Shown piece after piece: positions 23,451 to 35,990 of a DNA stretch of 64,000 bases. Made by a program: the position numbers and the translations under genes. The notes under the pieces are model-generated. The model searched no databases, was not told the origin of the DNA, and saw only the letters and a program-made list of their open reading frames with translations. This DNA is from Diphasiastrum complanatum (Eukaryota > Streptophyta > Lycopodiopsida > Lycopodiales > Lycopodiaceae): NCBI GenBank assembly GCA_029204225.1, contig CM055095.1:67173940-67237939 (forward strand). The letters run 5' to 3'. Position 1 is the stretch's first letter. Each line of letters begins with the position of its first letter.

Positions 23451-25660
23451 ATGTCTTCTACCGATACTTTCCAATCTCTGCGCTATACTATCCATCGTGA
23501 TGTCCCATCTGCAACGGACATCATGATTCTTCCTGGCACAAGCATGGTCACTCAATGGATGACCCTTGCGGAGCCTCTACTCACTACAATGGGTATTCAT
23601 GAGAGAGCCTTTTCTGATCGTATCAATATGGATTTCATCACTCTTGCCTTCAGTTTGTGGAAGGAAGAGAAATCCAAATTCTATATTACTTTCCAAGGAG
23701 CCACACACAAGGTGCACGTCATTGAGGCCGCCCTTGCAGCACTAGGAATATCATCTGGTACGCATGCCTCACCCAATCACAAGCACGCCAAACAGGCCAT
23801 GAAGCCATTTATTGACCTCATCAACGATCTACACTGGAGCAATGATAGCTATCTTTTGGAAGCCATCACTGAGCCTTCCATCCACGCAGCTATCTAGCTA
23901 TTGAATAATTTCCTGATAGTTGGCAACCTCAGGAAAGACCGCATCACATCTCAAATTCTTCACAGGATAGGGGAATCTCACACTAAGTTGGCCAAAGCCC
24001 CTCTTGAACCATATAATTGGTTCAAGATTGTTTCTGGTGAGTTCAAACGAGCTATTAAGGCCAATACTAAGCAATAGTTCGCTGTTGGCTCTTTATTGTC
24101 CCTTTTATCCGCTTCTCACTTAGAAAACCGAATCCATGGCTTCCACCTGGATTCTGTGCTTTCGGTCTACGAAGAAGCACCGGTAGAATCATCCCATTAG
24201 GCCTCAAGCTCTCATAGTCGTCGTCGTCTACGTAGTGGGATCGTAATTACTGACTCATTTTCCGCGTCACGACGTCGCACTAGGCATACCTCGTCAGCTG
24301 CGCTTCCACCCCCTGCTGCTATTCGCACTGAACTTCCCATCCCCCTAGCCTCTGATGCTTCCCTTGCCTGTGCTCCCATACAAGGACAGTCTGTGACTAT
24401 TGGGTGAGGTGCGGGGGTGAGGCGGCTTGGGCAGCTGTGATGGGAATGGTAGGCCCAGCCACCTCACCCAACACACAGTTCTTTATGGATATGTTCGATG
24501 ATTTCAACCCCCTTGGGGCCACCGAAATCTTTGAAATGCCCCAGAGCCCAGCGCCCTTTGAACCTTAATCCTCTGGAAGAGAATTCGGACATGTCCATGA
24601 ATCTACTGTTAGTGTCGAAGATGCCAGCCAACAACCTCACACACAAGGTAGCCCAGCCACACTACGTGTCGACATAGTTGTATAATCACCAAAATAGTTT
24701 GATGTCACAGTGCCTGAAGGGTTTGAAGAGGAGGATATTTTTGAAGAAGAAGAGATCGTGGCACCTATTCCACGCAAACCAAGGATAGTACCATCAGGTC
24801 CTACTGTTGCTGCCGCCACCACGACCATCGATTCTGGTGATGCTCTAGGGTTGGTTTCAAGCCTTGGGCAAGTGATCCAGTCTATGTTGGATAAGAAGAA
24901 AGAAATGGAGCAGAGAATCTCTGATCTGGGCTCCGAAAACACTCTGATCAGCCAGAAAATTGTCCAGCTGGATCGAGAGTTGAAGATAGCCCAACAACAT
25001 AAAGATAAGACTGAAAGCGATAACAAGTTGGCCCAACAACAAGCTGATCGCTTGGAAAATTACATCAGCTCCCTACAAAATGCCCTGACAACCGCACAAG
25101 ATCAGGTAGATTAGACAGTGCAAGATGCCAAGCAACAGGTGCAGCTACTGAAGGGGCAATTACAGATGGCTGAACAAGATCGCACACGGCTTCAAGGTGA
25201 ATTGGATGCGACCACCCTTGAGGGTGATGCCTATTTGCAAATGCAAATATCCGATCATCCGGTCACACAGACGGAGATTGCATATCTATTCAAAAAAGTG
25301 GAGACATACAAAGTGGCCCTTCAGGGATTCCAAGGCCGCTTTGATAGGTTCAAAGGAGCAACTTCAACCGAGTTGGCCAAGGCAAAAGAGACCATCACCG
25401 CCTATGAAAAAGCAACCGCTCAAGTGTTGGAAGCCAGACCACAAATCCTCGTCCCGGTCATGCCGCAATTCTCCCCCCCGCACAAAGAAGCTGTACCAAT
25501 GGATACAGGGATTGATTTGAGCATGGATCAGGGGGGAGTTCCAGATATAGCAGATCAACCGCCAACCATACCGGCAGTACAAGCAGGTCCATCCTCATCA
25601 AGGACATCACAATCTTGGCCAATTGGAATTCTTGCCATATCATTTGTTCATTTTTCTTAA
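23451..25660 (+). pseudogene. Extra ORF of the gypsy family (ORF3)
   Basis: It starts at ATG 23451 and stays open to 23897, then continues through stops to about 24200, and after a gap resumes at about 24700-25660. The first half is globular (VTQWMTLAEPLLT, INMDFITLAFSLWK, AALGISSG, FIDLINDLHW). The second half is a Gln-rich coiled coil (QSMLDKKKEMEQRISDLG, KIVQLDRELKIAQQ) ending in a Pro/Ser-rich tail. It lies downstream of pol on the same strand, as env-like or extra ORFs do in some plant gypsy lineages. A second copy in the same relation to pol is at 28478-29050, which shows it belongs to the element. Function unknown; no transmembrane segment is obvious, so an envelope role is unlikely. 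Confidence 0.6.
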
Positions 25661-27312
<1,652 letters not shown>

Positions 27313-28477
27313 GGGGCATTCAGAACCGCTTACAAAAATAGTACAAATCAAACGCACTTTCAACTGGTTTATGGTCAAACGGAAAGTAAGATGCGCGAAT
27401 GTGTATAAGAAAGCAGTTCAGAAAGTTTGGAAGGCTTTGGTCGCGGGAAAAATTTGCAAGAGCTTCGCTAGCACAAGTGAGAAATGAATCGAATTCAGCC
27501 AACTTATAGGTGAATTTGGAGGGTCCATTACACTGAATACTACTTTGGCTGATCAGTTCTGAACAAAAATTTACAGGCATGTACAATACTGTGAAAATAG
27601 GCTATAAAAATCTCGACGAAGGTTTCTGGGGATCTGATCCTATCCGGTGAATGTTTTCCAAGGCTGGCGAAGGCTGCACCATCGCCCAGGAGAGTCCTTC
27701 GCCCAAGTACTGTCATAAATGCATTTTTTTCAAGGTCTGAGACTATGGCCAACCTAATTTTGACATTTTAAGATCATGTAGCATGTCAGCGAAGGTTCAT
27801 AATGAGGGTAAGATGCTCGGCAGTCTCAGCGAAGGTTTCTGATACTGTATAGGCACTAAACCAAAATAGTGATTTTCTAAGTCATTTTTCATCACAAATA
27901 TTGTTCTTCTTTTTTTCCAGACTGATGACTTTTTTTACTTTTGCTCATCAGTCTTTTCTCATTTTTTTTTTTTCTTTTTTGTACTGTCTTTTTCACAAAA
28001 AATCTGAACAATCAAATATTAAAAACAAAAAATTGAAAAGCAAATAAAATTAAAAATCATTGAGATCAGGCTTGCGAATTGGCGGAGCAGGCTGCCAAAA
28101 CTTGCGTAATCGGCTACCATTCACCGGAGTATCAAATCGTTTTTCGTCCAAGTGCTCAAGAATTATTGCACCATAGTTCAGGATTTCCTTCACTTTATAT
28201 AGGCCTTCACCGGTAAACTTCAATTTTCCCTTGATCAGCTTGGTTTTGTACATCAGTGCAAGATCTCCTGCTTTCAGATCTTTTTTGTGCAATCGACGAT
28301 CGTGCCATGCCTTTCAGCGGGCTTTCTCTACTGCTAATGCATGAACTACCATCAATCAAGTTTCACATAATTTGTGCAACACTTCATGACGTAGTTGTAA
28401 AGACTTATCATCATTTAATCGTTTTGTTGCCACTATGCGTAAAGATGAGATTAAAAATTCAATCGGCATGAAAACAT
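27313..28477 (-). pseudogene. Second gypsy copy: integrase end with inverted block
   Basis: 27313-27380 matches the plus-strand integrase end seen at 22150-22210 (AFRTAYKNSTNQT). From 27381 to about 28477 the same family continues but reversed. The minus strand reads the IN end (about 28460-28340), the pol C-terminus with HKKDLKAGDLALMYKTK (28292-28050) and the ACCTTCGC spacer down to 27381. Plus-strand ORF3 then follows at once. So about 1.1 kb lies inverted inside an otherwise collinear copy. Confidence 0.75.
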
Positions 28478-29660
28478 GTCTTTCACAGACACTTCCTAGT
28501 CTCCGCGTTATACTATCCATCCATCTGCAACGGATATCATGATACTTCCTAGCACAAGCATGGTCACTCAGTGGATGACCCTTGCGGAGCCTCTGCTTAC
28601 TGCAATGGGTATTCATGAGAGAGCCTTTTCTAGGAGAATCAACATGGATTTCATCACTCTTGCCTTTAGTATGTGGAAGGAAGAGAAATCCAAGTTTTAT
28701 ACCACCTTTCAGGGAGCCACACAAGGTGCGCGTAACAAAGGCCGCCCTTGCTGCCATAGGCATATCATCTGGAACTCAAGTCTCACCCAACCATAAACAG
28801 GCCAAACAAGCTATTAGGCCTTACATCGACCTCACAAACGATCTGCATTGGACCAATGACGGTTATCTCCTCGATGCCATCACTGAGCCTTCCATACACG
28901 CTGTTGCCCAGCTCCTGAATAACTTTCTGATGGTTGGCAACCTTAGGTCAAGACTGTTTCTGGTGAGCTCAAACAAGCTATTAAGAGTAATACCAAGCAA
29001 CAGTTCGCTGCTGGTTTCCTATTTGGACAAAATATCTGCATTGGGAGAGCAGCCGGCATGGAGAGTTACCATTTTTGAGAAAACTCCGAAATCAATCAGG
29101 AGTTATGTGGCCAGCCCTCGAAAATTGCGGGTAGATCCCTATTGTGTGTGCCAATGCCGAGAAGGAATAAATGGAAGGATTTGGGATTGGCTATGGACAA
29201 AATCACAATCCATATGCCCAATTGGCCAATCATCCATCAGCCATATCAGTGGACGATATCAGTAGATTTCCACCAGGCCTTACAGGCATACTAGCGGGAG
29301 TATATCCACTCTCCCGATCCGACAGTGCGACAATCGACAATGTTTGCAAAAGATTTAACTCTGTTGGCATCAGTGGCAACCAGATGGAATATTTGTCTTC
29401 CTCCTCTGGCATTCGATCCAAATAAGCCAATGGCCTCAGAGAATATCAAAGATCAGTTGTCGGTTGCTCGTTTATATTTTTGTACAACAATGATGGGAGG
29501 CTCCTAGGAATCTCGCTTCACCTCTTGGACGACCTCAAAGTGGATTGCAGGAGTCCATCGTTGTTTTTTTCCACATAACTTGGATTTTAATACTGTCCGA
29601 CTCGACTTTATGGAGAAGGTGCAATATCATTTAATAAAGATTCGTTGCGAAGCTAATAAA
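28478..29660 (+). pseudogene. Second gypsy copy: ORF3 and further remnant
   Basis: 28500-28980 repeats the first ORF3 (LAEPLLTAMGIHERAF, LTNDLHWTNDGYLLDAI) with one frameshift near 28725 and a deletion near 28945. From about 29030 a different, still protein-like sequence follows in shifting frames (SYVASPRKLRVDP, FDPNKPMASENIKDQL, FMEKVQYHLIKIRCEA), probably retroelement-derived. Stops are frequent. Confidence 0.55.
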
Positions 29661-30544
29661 AGTTCCCAATAACTGCATCTTGCAGGTGTCATGGGACCGC
29701 TGCCAGTTTTGGTGGGGGATACGGTTGGAGGGTTTGTGGATCCCAAGGCAACCCTAACACTAGTTAATAATTGAGAGGGATTTGGCACATTGCGTGTAAG
29801 TCCGACCCGATGATCACATAGAGAATTGATTAGTTACAAGTCAATAAAAGGACTTTAGGCCTTTTTGCGGGACTTTTAATGTCGAGGGCCTAAATGTCAA
29901 GTTAGTGAATAAAGTTGGGTTTCTCTCCAATTTGGATGGTTCTCACTCTTTTTTTAAATTTGAATAATTAGGGAGGCAGAAATGGACCAATAGGATTCAG
30001 AGGCCAGGGTCCTGCTCTCTATTATAAAAAGGGACCAACTCGAGTTCCTACACATGTTCATTTTCTCATTTCAATACAGGAGATTGGTTCTCTTCAGAAA
30101 TGGATTGATGAATGTCCTTGCTCTCTATCACTTTTCCTCCATCTCTCATGCTTTATTTGGATTTTGCTAATTGTTAGATTTGATTGTTATTGGGATTGCA
30201 TGTTATTATACTTTTTATAAGAGAGAAAAGGTAAGCTATCTTGTTATGGATCGTAGTGTTAATGGATCGTAGTGTTAATGCTTAGGGTTAATGGATGTTA
30301 GAGTTAGATTTGGATCTTCCATTCATGCTAAAATCTGAACTATACTATCGCTCTCATGGGAACGAATCTATGTGTGACAACTAACTTCGTCTCTTTGATG
30401 CTAGATTGACTAGATCTTGGATTGAGGTTAGGCAAGGAAAGAAAGCCACTACACCCGCGCTTTTCAATTTCAGCTCAATTCAAAACACTCCTTTTGATTC
30501 TCTCTCTCCTTTCTGTATCGCCTACTATTATTTGAGTGTCTTTT
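29661..30544 (+). promoter_or_regulatory. Upstream region with TATA box at 30023-30030
   Basis: TATAAAAA lies in CTATTATAAAAAGGGACC, about 520 bp before the PSF3-like ATG. The sequence could be the promoter copied with the PSF3 gene or part of a retroelement LTR, since a G-rich tract (GGTGGGGGATACGG) lies near 29711. The last 60 bp before the ATG are pyrimidine-rich, as in plant leaders. Confidence 0.35.
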
Positions 30545-31168
30545 ATGGCACGCTACTACGACTTCGATGATATTCTCATGGAAGAAAGGGTAGGTCAATT
30601 ATACCTTCTATCGATCCCGTGTCTGGGTAAATTTTTCCTGTTTATGTGAGAAATCGGATGTCCCCATAGAGATTTGAGTTACGAATTATCAAATATAGCC
30701 AGTGATGGTTCAAAGCTGATGTGTTGTTGTTGTAGTCTGTTGCTCTTTCATTCATTGTTGAGCATTTTGCCCTGCTTCTGCATATTTTTGGTGTATTTAT
30801 ATGAATTGAATTGTGCAAAATTGGAGCATTCAGCTAGTATTTGTGGTATTTCATGTAGCGGCAGATGGTGTGGGGCTGTTGGACCCGAGTTCTGAGGACA
30901 ATAATGTAAGTTTCAATTTTCCTCTGCACACATATATAATGTCGAATGCCAAATGTAGCTCTTTGTAGTCATAGACTCAAGCCTTTAAGCTTGAGTCCGT
31001 GAAGTAAGCTCTGTAATATGTTAGGCAATGAGCTAAAGGGAGGCTGTTGCGCTGGTTTGAGGATGCAGGTGGAACAGGAGCAAAAGTGGATCTACTGGCT
31101 TGGTTGGCTTAGGAACTTTTCCAAAGGCAGGCTGTCCTTGTCAATCTTCCCACTTTTTATGGCCAAAA
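30545..31168 (+). pseudogene. PSF3: GINS complex subunit PSF3, 5' part, broken
   Basis: Exon 1 (30545-30589) encodes MARYYDFDDILMEER, ending at GTAGGT. Exon 2 (30834-30905) encodes LVFVVFHVAADGVGLLDPSS plus four residues, ending at GTAAGT. Exon 3 (31069-31168) reads VEQ, then GAKVDLLAWLA, a stop, and ELFQRQAVLVN, ending at GTATGT. Exon sizes of 45, 72 and 100 bp and their phases agree with the start of plant PSF3 proteins, whose N-terminus has YYD.DDI.MEE, then ANGVGLLDPS and GAKV.LPFWLA. PSF3 is part of the GINS tetramer that activates the CMG replicative helicase. Exon 3 has lost one base after GTGGAACA and carries a TAG in place of a Gln codon; the P-F of LPFWLA is changed. Later exons were not found down to 33.5 kb. 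Introns are retained, so this is a duplicated, not a processed, pseudogene. Confidence 0.8.
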
Positions 31169-33480
31169 GTATGTCCTCATGTCCATATGTTTGATGTTTG
31201 TTGCAAATATTGGTTGCCTCACTTTTCTTTTTTTCTTCTTGTGTAAGGGGGACTCTATTTTGCACAAAATAGGGCATTTTGAGAGCAAGGCATTATGCCC
31301 TTAAAGCCCATACATACCTTAAGGACATCAATTAAGCAACAAAAACAAAGTCCAAGTTAGTGATTACTGAATTAGTTAGTTAACTTGTGTGAGTTGACTA
31401 TAAGTGGGGCAACATTGTTGTCAATTGGCTTCAGTTAGCACTAACTGAAAATTGCTAACTTGTAAGTGGTGTAGGCCCCTCAACAACAAGGTTCAATAAA
31501 AGTTTTGGGTCTCATCTTCTACGCCAGGGCACAAAAGGGAGACTTCACAAGGTCCTCAAGCTTTGGCACATGAGGGGCCAGAAGGGAATTAGTTAGGATC
31601 TAATTCACAAATTTCGCATCATTGAAACATGAAAAGACAACATGTAGGTTAATTGATCAATCTCCCACAAAGAATAGCTAACTAGCATCACACGAAGTCA
31701 CAAGACAATAGGTTCTCCCATGAAGAGCCCAAGCAATACCAATCAATAAGCTGTTGAATGAATGTACAAGTGCCCCATATATACCCCACTAATGAACCCT
31801 AATGTAGGAATTTAAAATGAAGGGAGGCAAGAATATGGAGGAAAAATTGTGCGGCCTACACCCACCCCCACTCCACCTATGACTCAATAAATAAAGACAC
31901 TTGGCCAATCAGTGTTAGAACTTAGAAATAATGCCCAAGGCCAGTCATAAGCATAAAAAAGGCTATGGGGCTTGTACATGAATAGTATAAAATGCGTAAC
32001 TAGGAACAAAAGTATAAACAACAATAAATGTAAAAAGGCTTGTGGAATATATGCAGAGCAGCCCAACAAGCCTGTAGGCCATAACTGAAATCACAATATG
32101 TCAAACTTCCATTGGGGGCCTTCAGGCAAAGGACTTACCATGTCTCAAATTCCTTGGGCAGAGGAGACCTTGCAATGCTAAAGTTAAAACTCCTCTTTAG
32201 GGGATCCTATACTTAGATCAAGCTATATTGAGTGCCAATTACCCCCTTTTCACGATCAGAGATGACACTCAAAGGATGGCTTGTCTTATCATGTTGTTGT
32301 ATGCATTAATTGGATATGAGTGAATCATGTCAAAATATCCAGCTCTCCTTGAATGAAGCTTGACAAGGCCAATGCTTCAAATTTAGAGTTTGGCATTTGC
32401 ACGTTGTAGGAGGTTCAATAGGAGGTCAATGCAACAATTTACAAATTGATATATCCAATCATACTCGTCTAAGCAATTTTGTCCAACACACCATTATTTA
32501 TAGAGAATTTGGATTGAAGAGCAATATTTCTCTACATGTGTATGAAATGCTTAAAAATGTGTACATGAATAATTTTTTTAAAAGGTAAATTAAACAGTAC
32601 TTGTCATAAGATTCTAGAAGTTTGGATGAATTCACCCTTGAAACTTTGTATGTTTTGCCATTTTAGTTCATTGATTATCTAATGATGAGTGAATAGCCAA
32701 ATATTATTGGTTATTCTGCAAACATAATATAACCTTTTTGATAGTATTGTCTTTGGGCTTGCACCTTTTTAGGAAATGAAGGGACTTGTCGTAATGATCA
32801 TAACACAATCAAACTTTTACATTGTTGCTTGAAATAATGCACAAATATCGTTAAGTTGTAGTGTTGTACATGTGTGTAGCCCTTTGCCAATGGAGGCTTG
32901 TTGGAGTGGTAGAAGTCGTTTGACTCTTATATATTGAACAAAGGTCTGGATTTCTTCTATGTCTCTTTATCCTTACTTGGCAAGGATAATAACTTGTAAT
33001 TGGATTCTTAAATTAGTATTAAGTAGGATATTTGTTGTTGTATTTTAGAAATGATCTAAAATGCACTAGAACCCACTTTGTTGATGATTTTCAAATGTTT
33101 TCAAGGCCTAGGCCACAATGTTTCAGGTTACTCAGTCAAGTTTATCTATTTTTTCTTTCAAAAAGTGGGCTATGTAAATAGAGAGTTTTGATTGCATTCG
33201 TAAATAGCTTTTTGCAATAATTATTGATTAAATTTTGTCCCCAGATACCTTGGGATCTTGCTCGAGGTACTTTAACTATGAAAAAATTCAATAATCACCC
33301 TTAATGTTCCTCGCTAAAATTTAGCTTTGGTTGAAGATAAGTGTTTAGAGTTATTCATACATAGTGGGGGCATGCCACGAGAGGGTTGAATAACAAATCT
33401 TTTTTGCTTTTTTCTCCACTGCTCACTAGATTTTAGCAGAATTTTTTCAAAATGATGGAAGAGCATGTTATGAAAATGTT
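31169..33480. other. Intergenic, no gene recognised
   Basis: I looked for further PSF3 exons (for example a VDLRSRCPYFYEFG-like block) and saw none. Sequence is AT-rich with no retroelement domain. Confidence 0.5.
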
Positions 33481-33489
33481 AAATTAATC

Positions 33490-33940
33490 TTTGATTGACG
33501 ATGTTCCAAACTTGTCATAGACCCAACCATAGGCATCCCCTCTTTGAGTCCTTCTACCTGCTATTCCTGTCAACTGGCACATGGCATCCACCTGTGGGTG
33601 ATCAGTCCACTTGGCATGCATGACCCCTGTGACTTGTGAATACTGAGTGACTCATAGGGTACCACCCTCGTGCCCCACCAAAGACATGTGACCCGCTTGG
33701 TCACCCCGACTACTTGTCGACTAGCATCTCGTCTGTGATGGCTACAGTCCCAATGGTCAAAACACACCACATCTTTGACAACTTGTTAGGCGGCCACACT
33801 AGGTCACTGCTTGTGACACATCTTTCTCAGCTTGGGACAGATGTCCTGGTCGGTCACCGACCCTTGCCAATACTAGGCCTGAGGCCCTCTAGTAACTGTT
33901 TGTGTCGAGGTCATGATAGAGTCGTAACTAGGCTCTAACA
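33490..33940 (-). mobile_element. Candidate 3' LTR of minus-strand gypsy
   Basis: On the minus strand a purine tract (AAAGGAGGAAAGGA, 33941-33956) is followed by TGTTAGAGCC, the layout of a polypurine tract and LTR start. It lies just beyond the integrase end of the minus-strand gypsy remnant. The far end of the LTR is not defined and no partner LTR was found. Confidence 0.4.
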
Positions 33941-34181
33941 ATCCTTTCCTCCTTTGGCAAGTCGTCAATCCTCGATGACAAACTTTGAGCGAGAATTTTG
34001 CAACCACTATCGCTTCTCCCAGGTAGCATCTGACAATGGAAGCCCTTTCCAAGTCACTAGCTACTCTTGGAGGAGACGATTCCGCAATCGTTGCTCCCTC
34101 CGATCTAGAACTCTTTTTGGCCCATAACCTGTAGTGTCCCTTGCATCCCAAGGGTTATCCTTGCAAGCTACGAGGCTCTAA

Positions 34182-35990
34182 CTAGCAATTACTCATAACG
34201 CAAGGATACCTATCAGACACACTGGACTTCGAAAGTCCATGTAACCTGACCACATTCTGGATAAGCAACTCGGCTACTTGCGGAGTTGTGACCCTCTTGG
34301 TTGTTGTGATGAAATGGGCCATCTTGGAAAACCTGTATACCACTACCTTAATGTAATTGGGTCCTTGGTGGACCAACAATAAAATCCATAGAGATGCTTT
34401 CCCACTTTCGTGTAGGTATCTCAAGTGGATGTAGCAAGCCCATAGGACTTACTCTCTCGGCAATGCTGGACATACTCTCTTCGTCTCGCTACAGTCGTGG
34501 CCAGAAATAATGCCTTCTTATAAGCTCACTGGTCTCATTAATACCAGGGTGCCTTGCACAGGGACTATCATGGCATTCATGAAGTATTTTATGGTGAAGA
34601 TCCTTCACATCTGGCACAAATACTTTTCTGTTTCTCAGCGACATACCTTCCTTCACAGTGTATGTCAAATAAGTACTGGTGTGTGCCTCTACAGAAGCGA
34701 CAGGCGAGGCTAACTCTTTTGCTTGGTCGACTAACTTGCATGCATAGGCCACACACGCTGACAATGTGGGTTGTTTTGCTGATCTCTCTTGATCTCCTCC
34801 ATGAGATCATTGTCAACTACAAGCAAGGCTCATCTAATGCAATACCAATGACAGTGCATCAGCGACCACATTTTCCTTCCTCTTCAGAAGCGAATTTCCA
34901 AACGAAATTCATGCATCAGCTCGGCCCACTGAGCTTGACGACATTCTGTAACTGGTCCATCAAAGGAGCAGCTACCTTGGAATAGTTCCTATTGAACTAT
35001 CGATAGAACTTGCAAAAACTTAACAAAATAGGAGAGGCGAAAGGTGAATAACTAGGACGGACGTACCCCAGCTTGAAATACTCCTCCAACATCTTTCTAA
35101 CTTCCTCTTCCTCTTTTAGGCTCATCCTATAAGGAGGCCTACATACTGGACTTGCCCCTAGAACGAGCTCAATACGGAACTCCATGTTCCGTCTAGGCGG
35201 CAATCCCTCTGGCATATTACTAATTAGCATGTTTTAAATCTGAGTGCGGATAGACTTCTCCAACTCACTTGTTGGGTCACATATTGGTTGTAATGAAACA
35301 ACATGTGCACTAGGGGATGCAGATGTAAATGAAGTTTCTTGTGGTTCATTAGCGAGTGTGCTTAGCTGATTACTACAAAAACAAGAATCAAAATTGGAAT
35401 CAACACTCACATAACACAACCACAAATACTGAATATCCATTTGCTTTATTTGCATACAGGTAATAAGAGGACCTTCAACAAATGGTCACTCCCCCCTTTA
35501 AGACATGAGACATACCCTCATGTGTAAACTTATATACATGCAAAAGAAGAAGAAAACTATAACAGACTGCCTACTCATCATCGCTTACTAATAAGTCTTC
35601 CAAAATCTCCTCATCCTTGTCCTTATCTTGACGTTGTTGTAAAACATGGAGCATCGTGTTCGTGCGGCGAGGACAATCTTTGACAAGATGCTTGCCAAGA
35701 CAGAAAAAACATAATTCGTCTTTTTTGTCCTTGTCCTTTTGCTCTGGACTGAGGGGAGACTTGTTGTAAGCATGACGAGCCATAGGATGTGCCTCTTTGT
35801 GCTTCAAAGTCTGCTGGATAGGACCCCTTTGCGAGAAGTCCTTCTGACCAGCTTGGCCAAACTCTTGCAAACCCTTCTTCTGGGGCCAACTTGCAACTCC
35901 AAAATCCAGATTCAGCCTTGTTATGCACGTTACCTTCAAAGTTAAGGGATATGTGACCTATATTTAGATGGACTGCAACTTGAATCGATG
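34182..35990 (-). pseudogene. Ty3/gypsy remnant, gag to integrase
   Basis: From high to low coordinates on the minus strand: a gag fragment with Lys/Gln-rich sequence and a knuckle CFFCLGKHLVKDC (35939-35571); an RT N-terminus RPPYRMSLKEEEEVRKMLEEY followed by SPFASPI (35230-34997; first block exceeds no known motif length when read as PPYRMSLKEEEEVRK); an RNase H scrap with VAAPLMDQL and ENVVADALS (34990-34860); the integrase H2C2 region HHKILHECHDSPCARHPG (34764-34489); and an integrase core scrap with VVVYRFSKMAHFI (34424-34182). The RT catalytic core is deleted. Frames shift repeatedly. Confidence 0.8.

Noticed and set aside
30545-31168. Functional PSF3 gene
   Set aside because: Exon 3 has a frameshift and an in-frame TAG and no later exons were seen.
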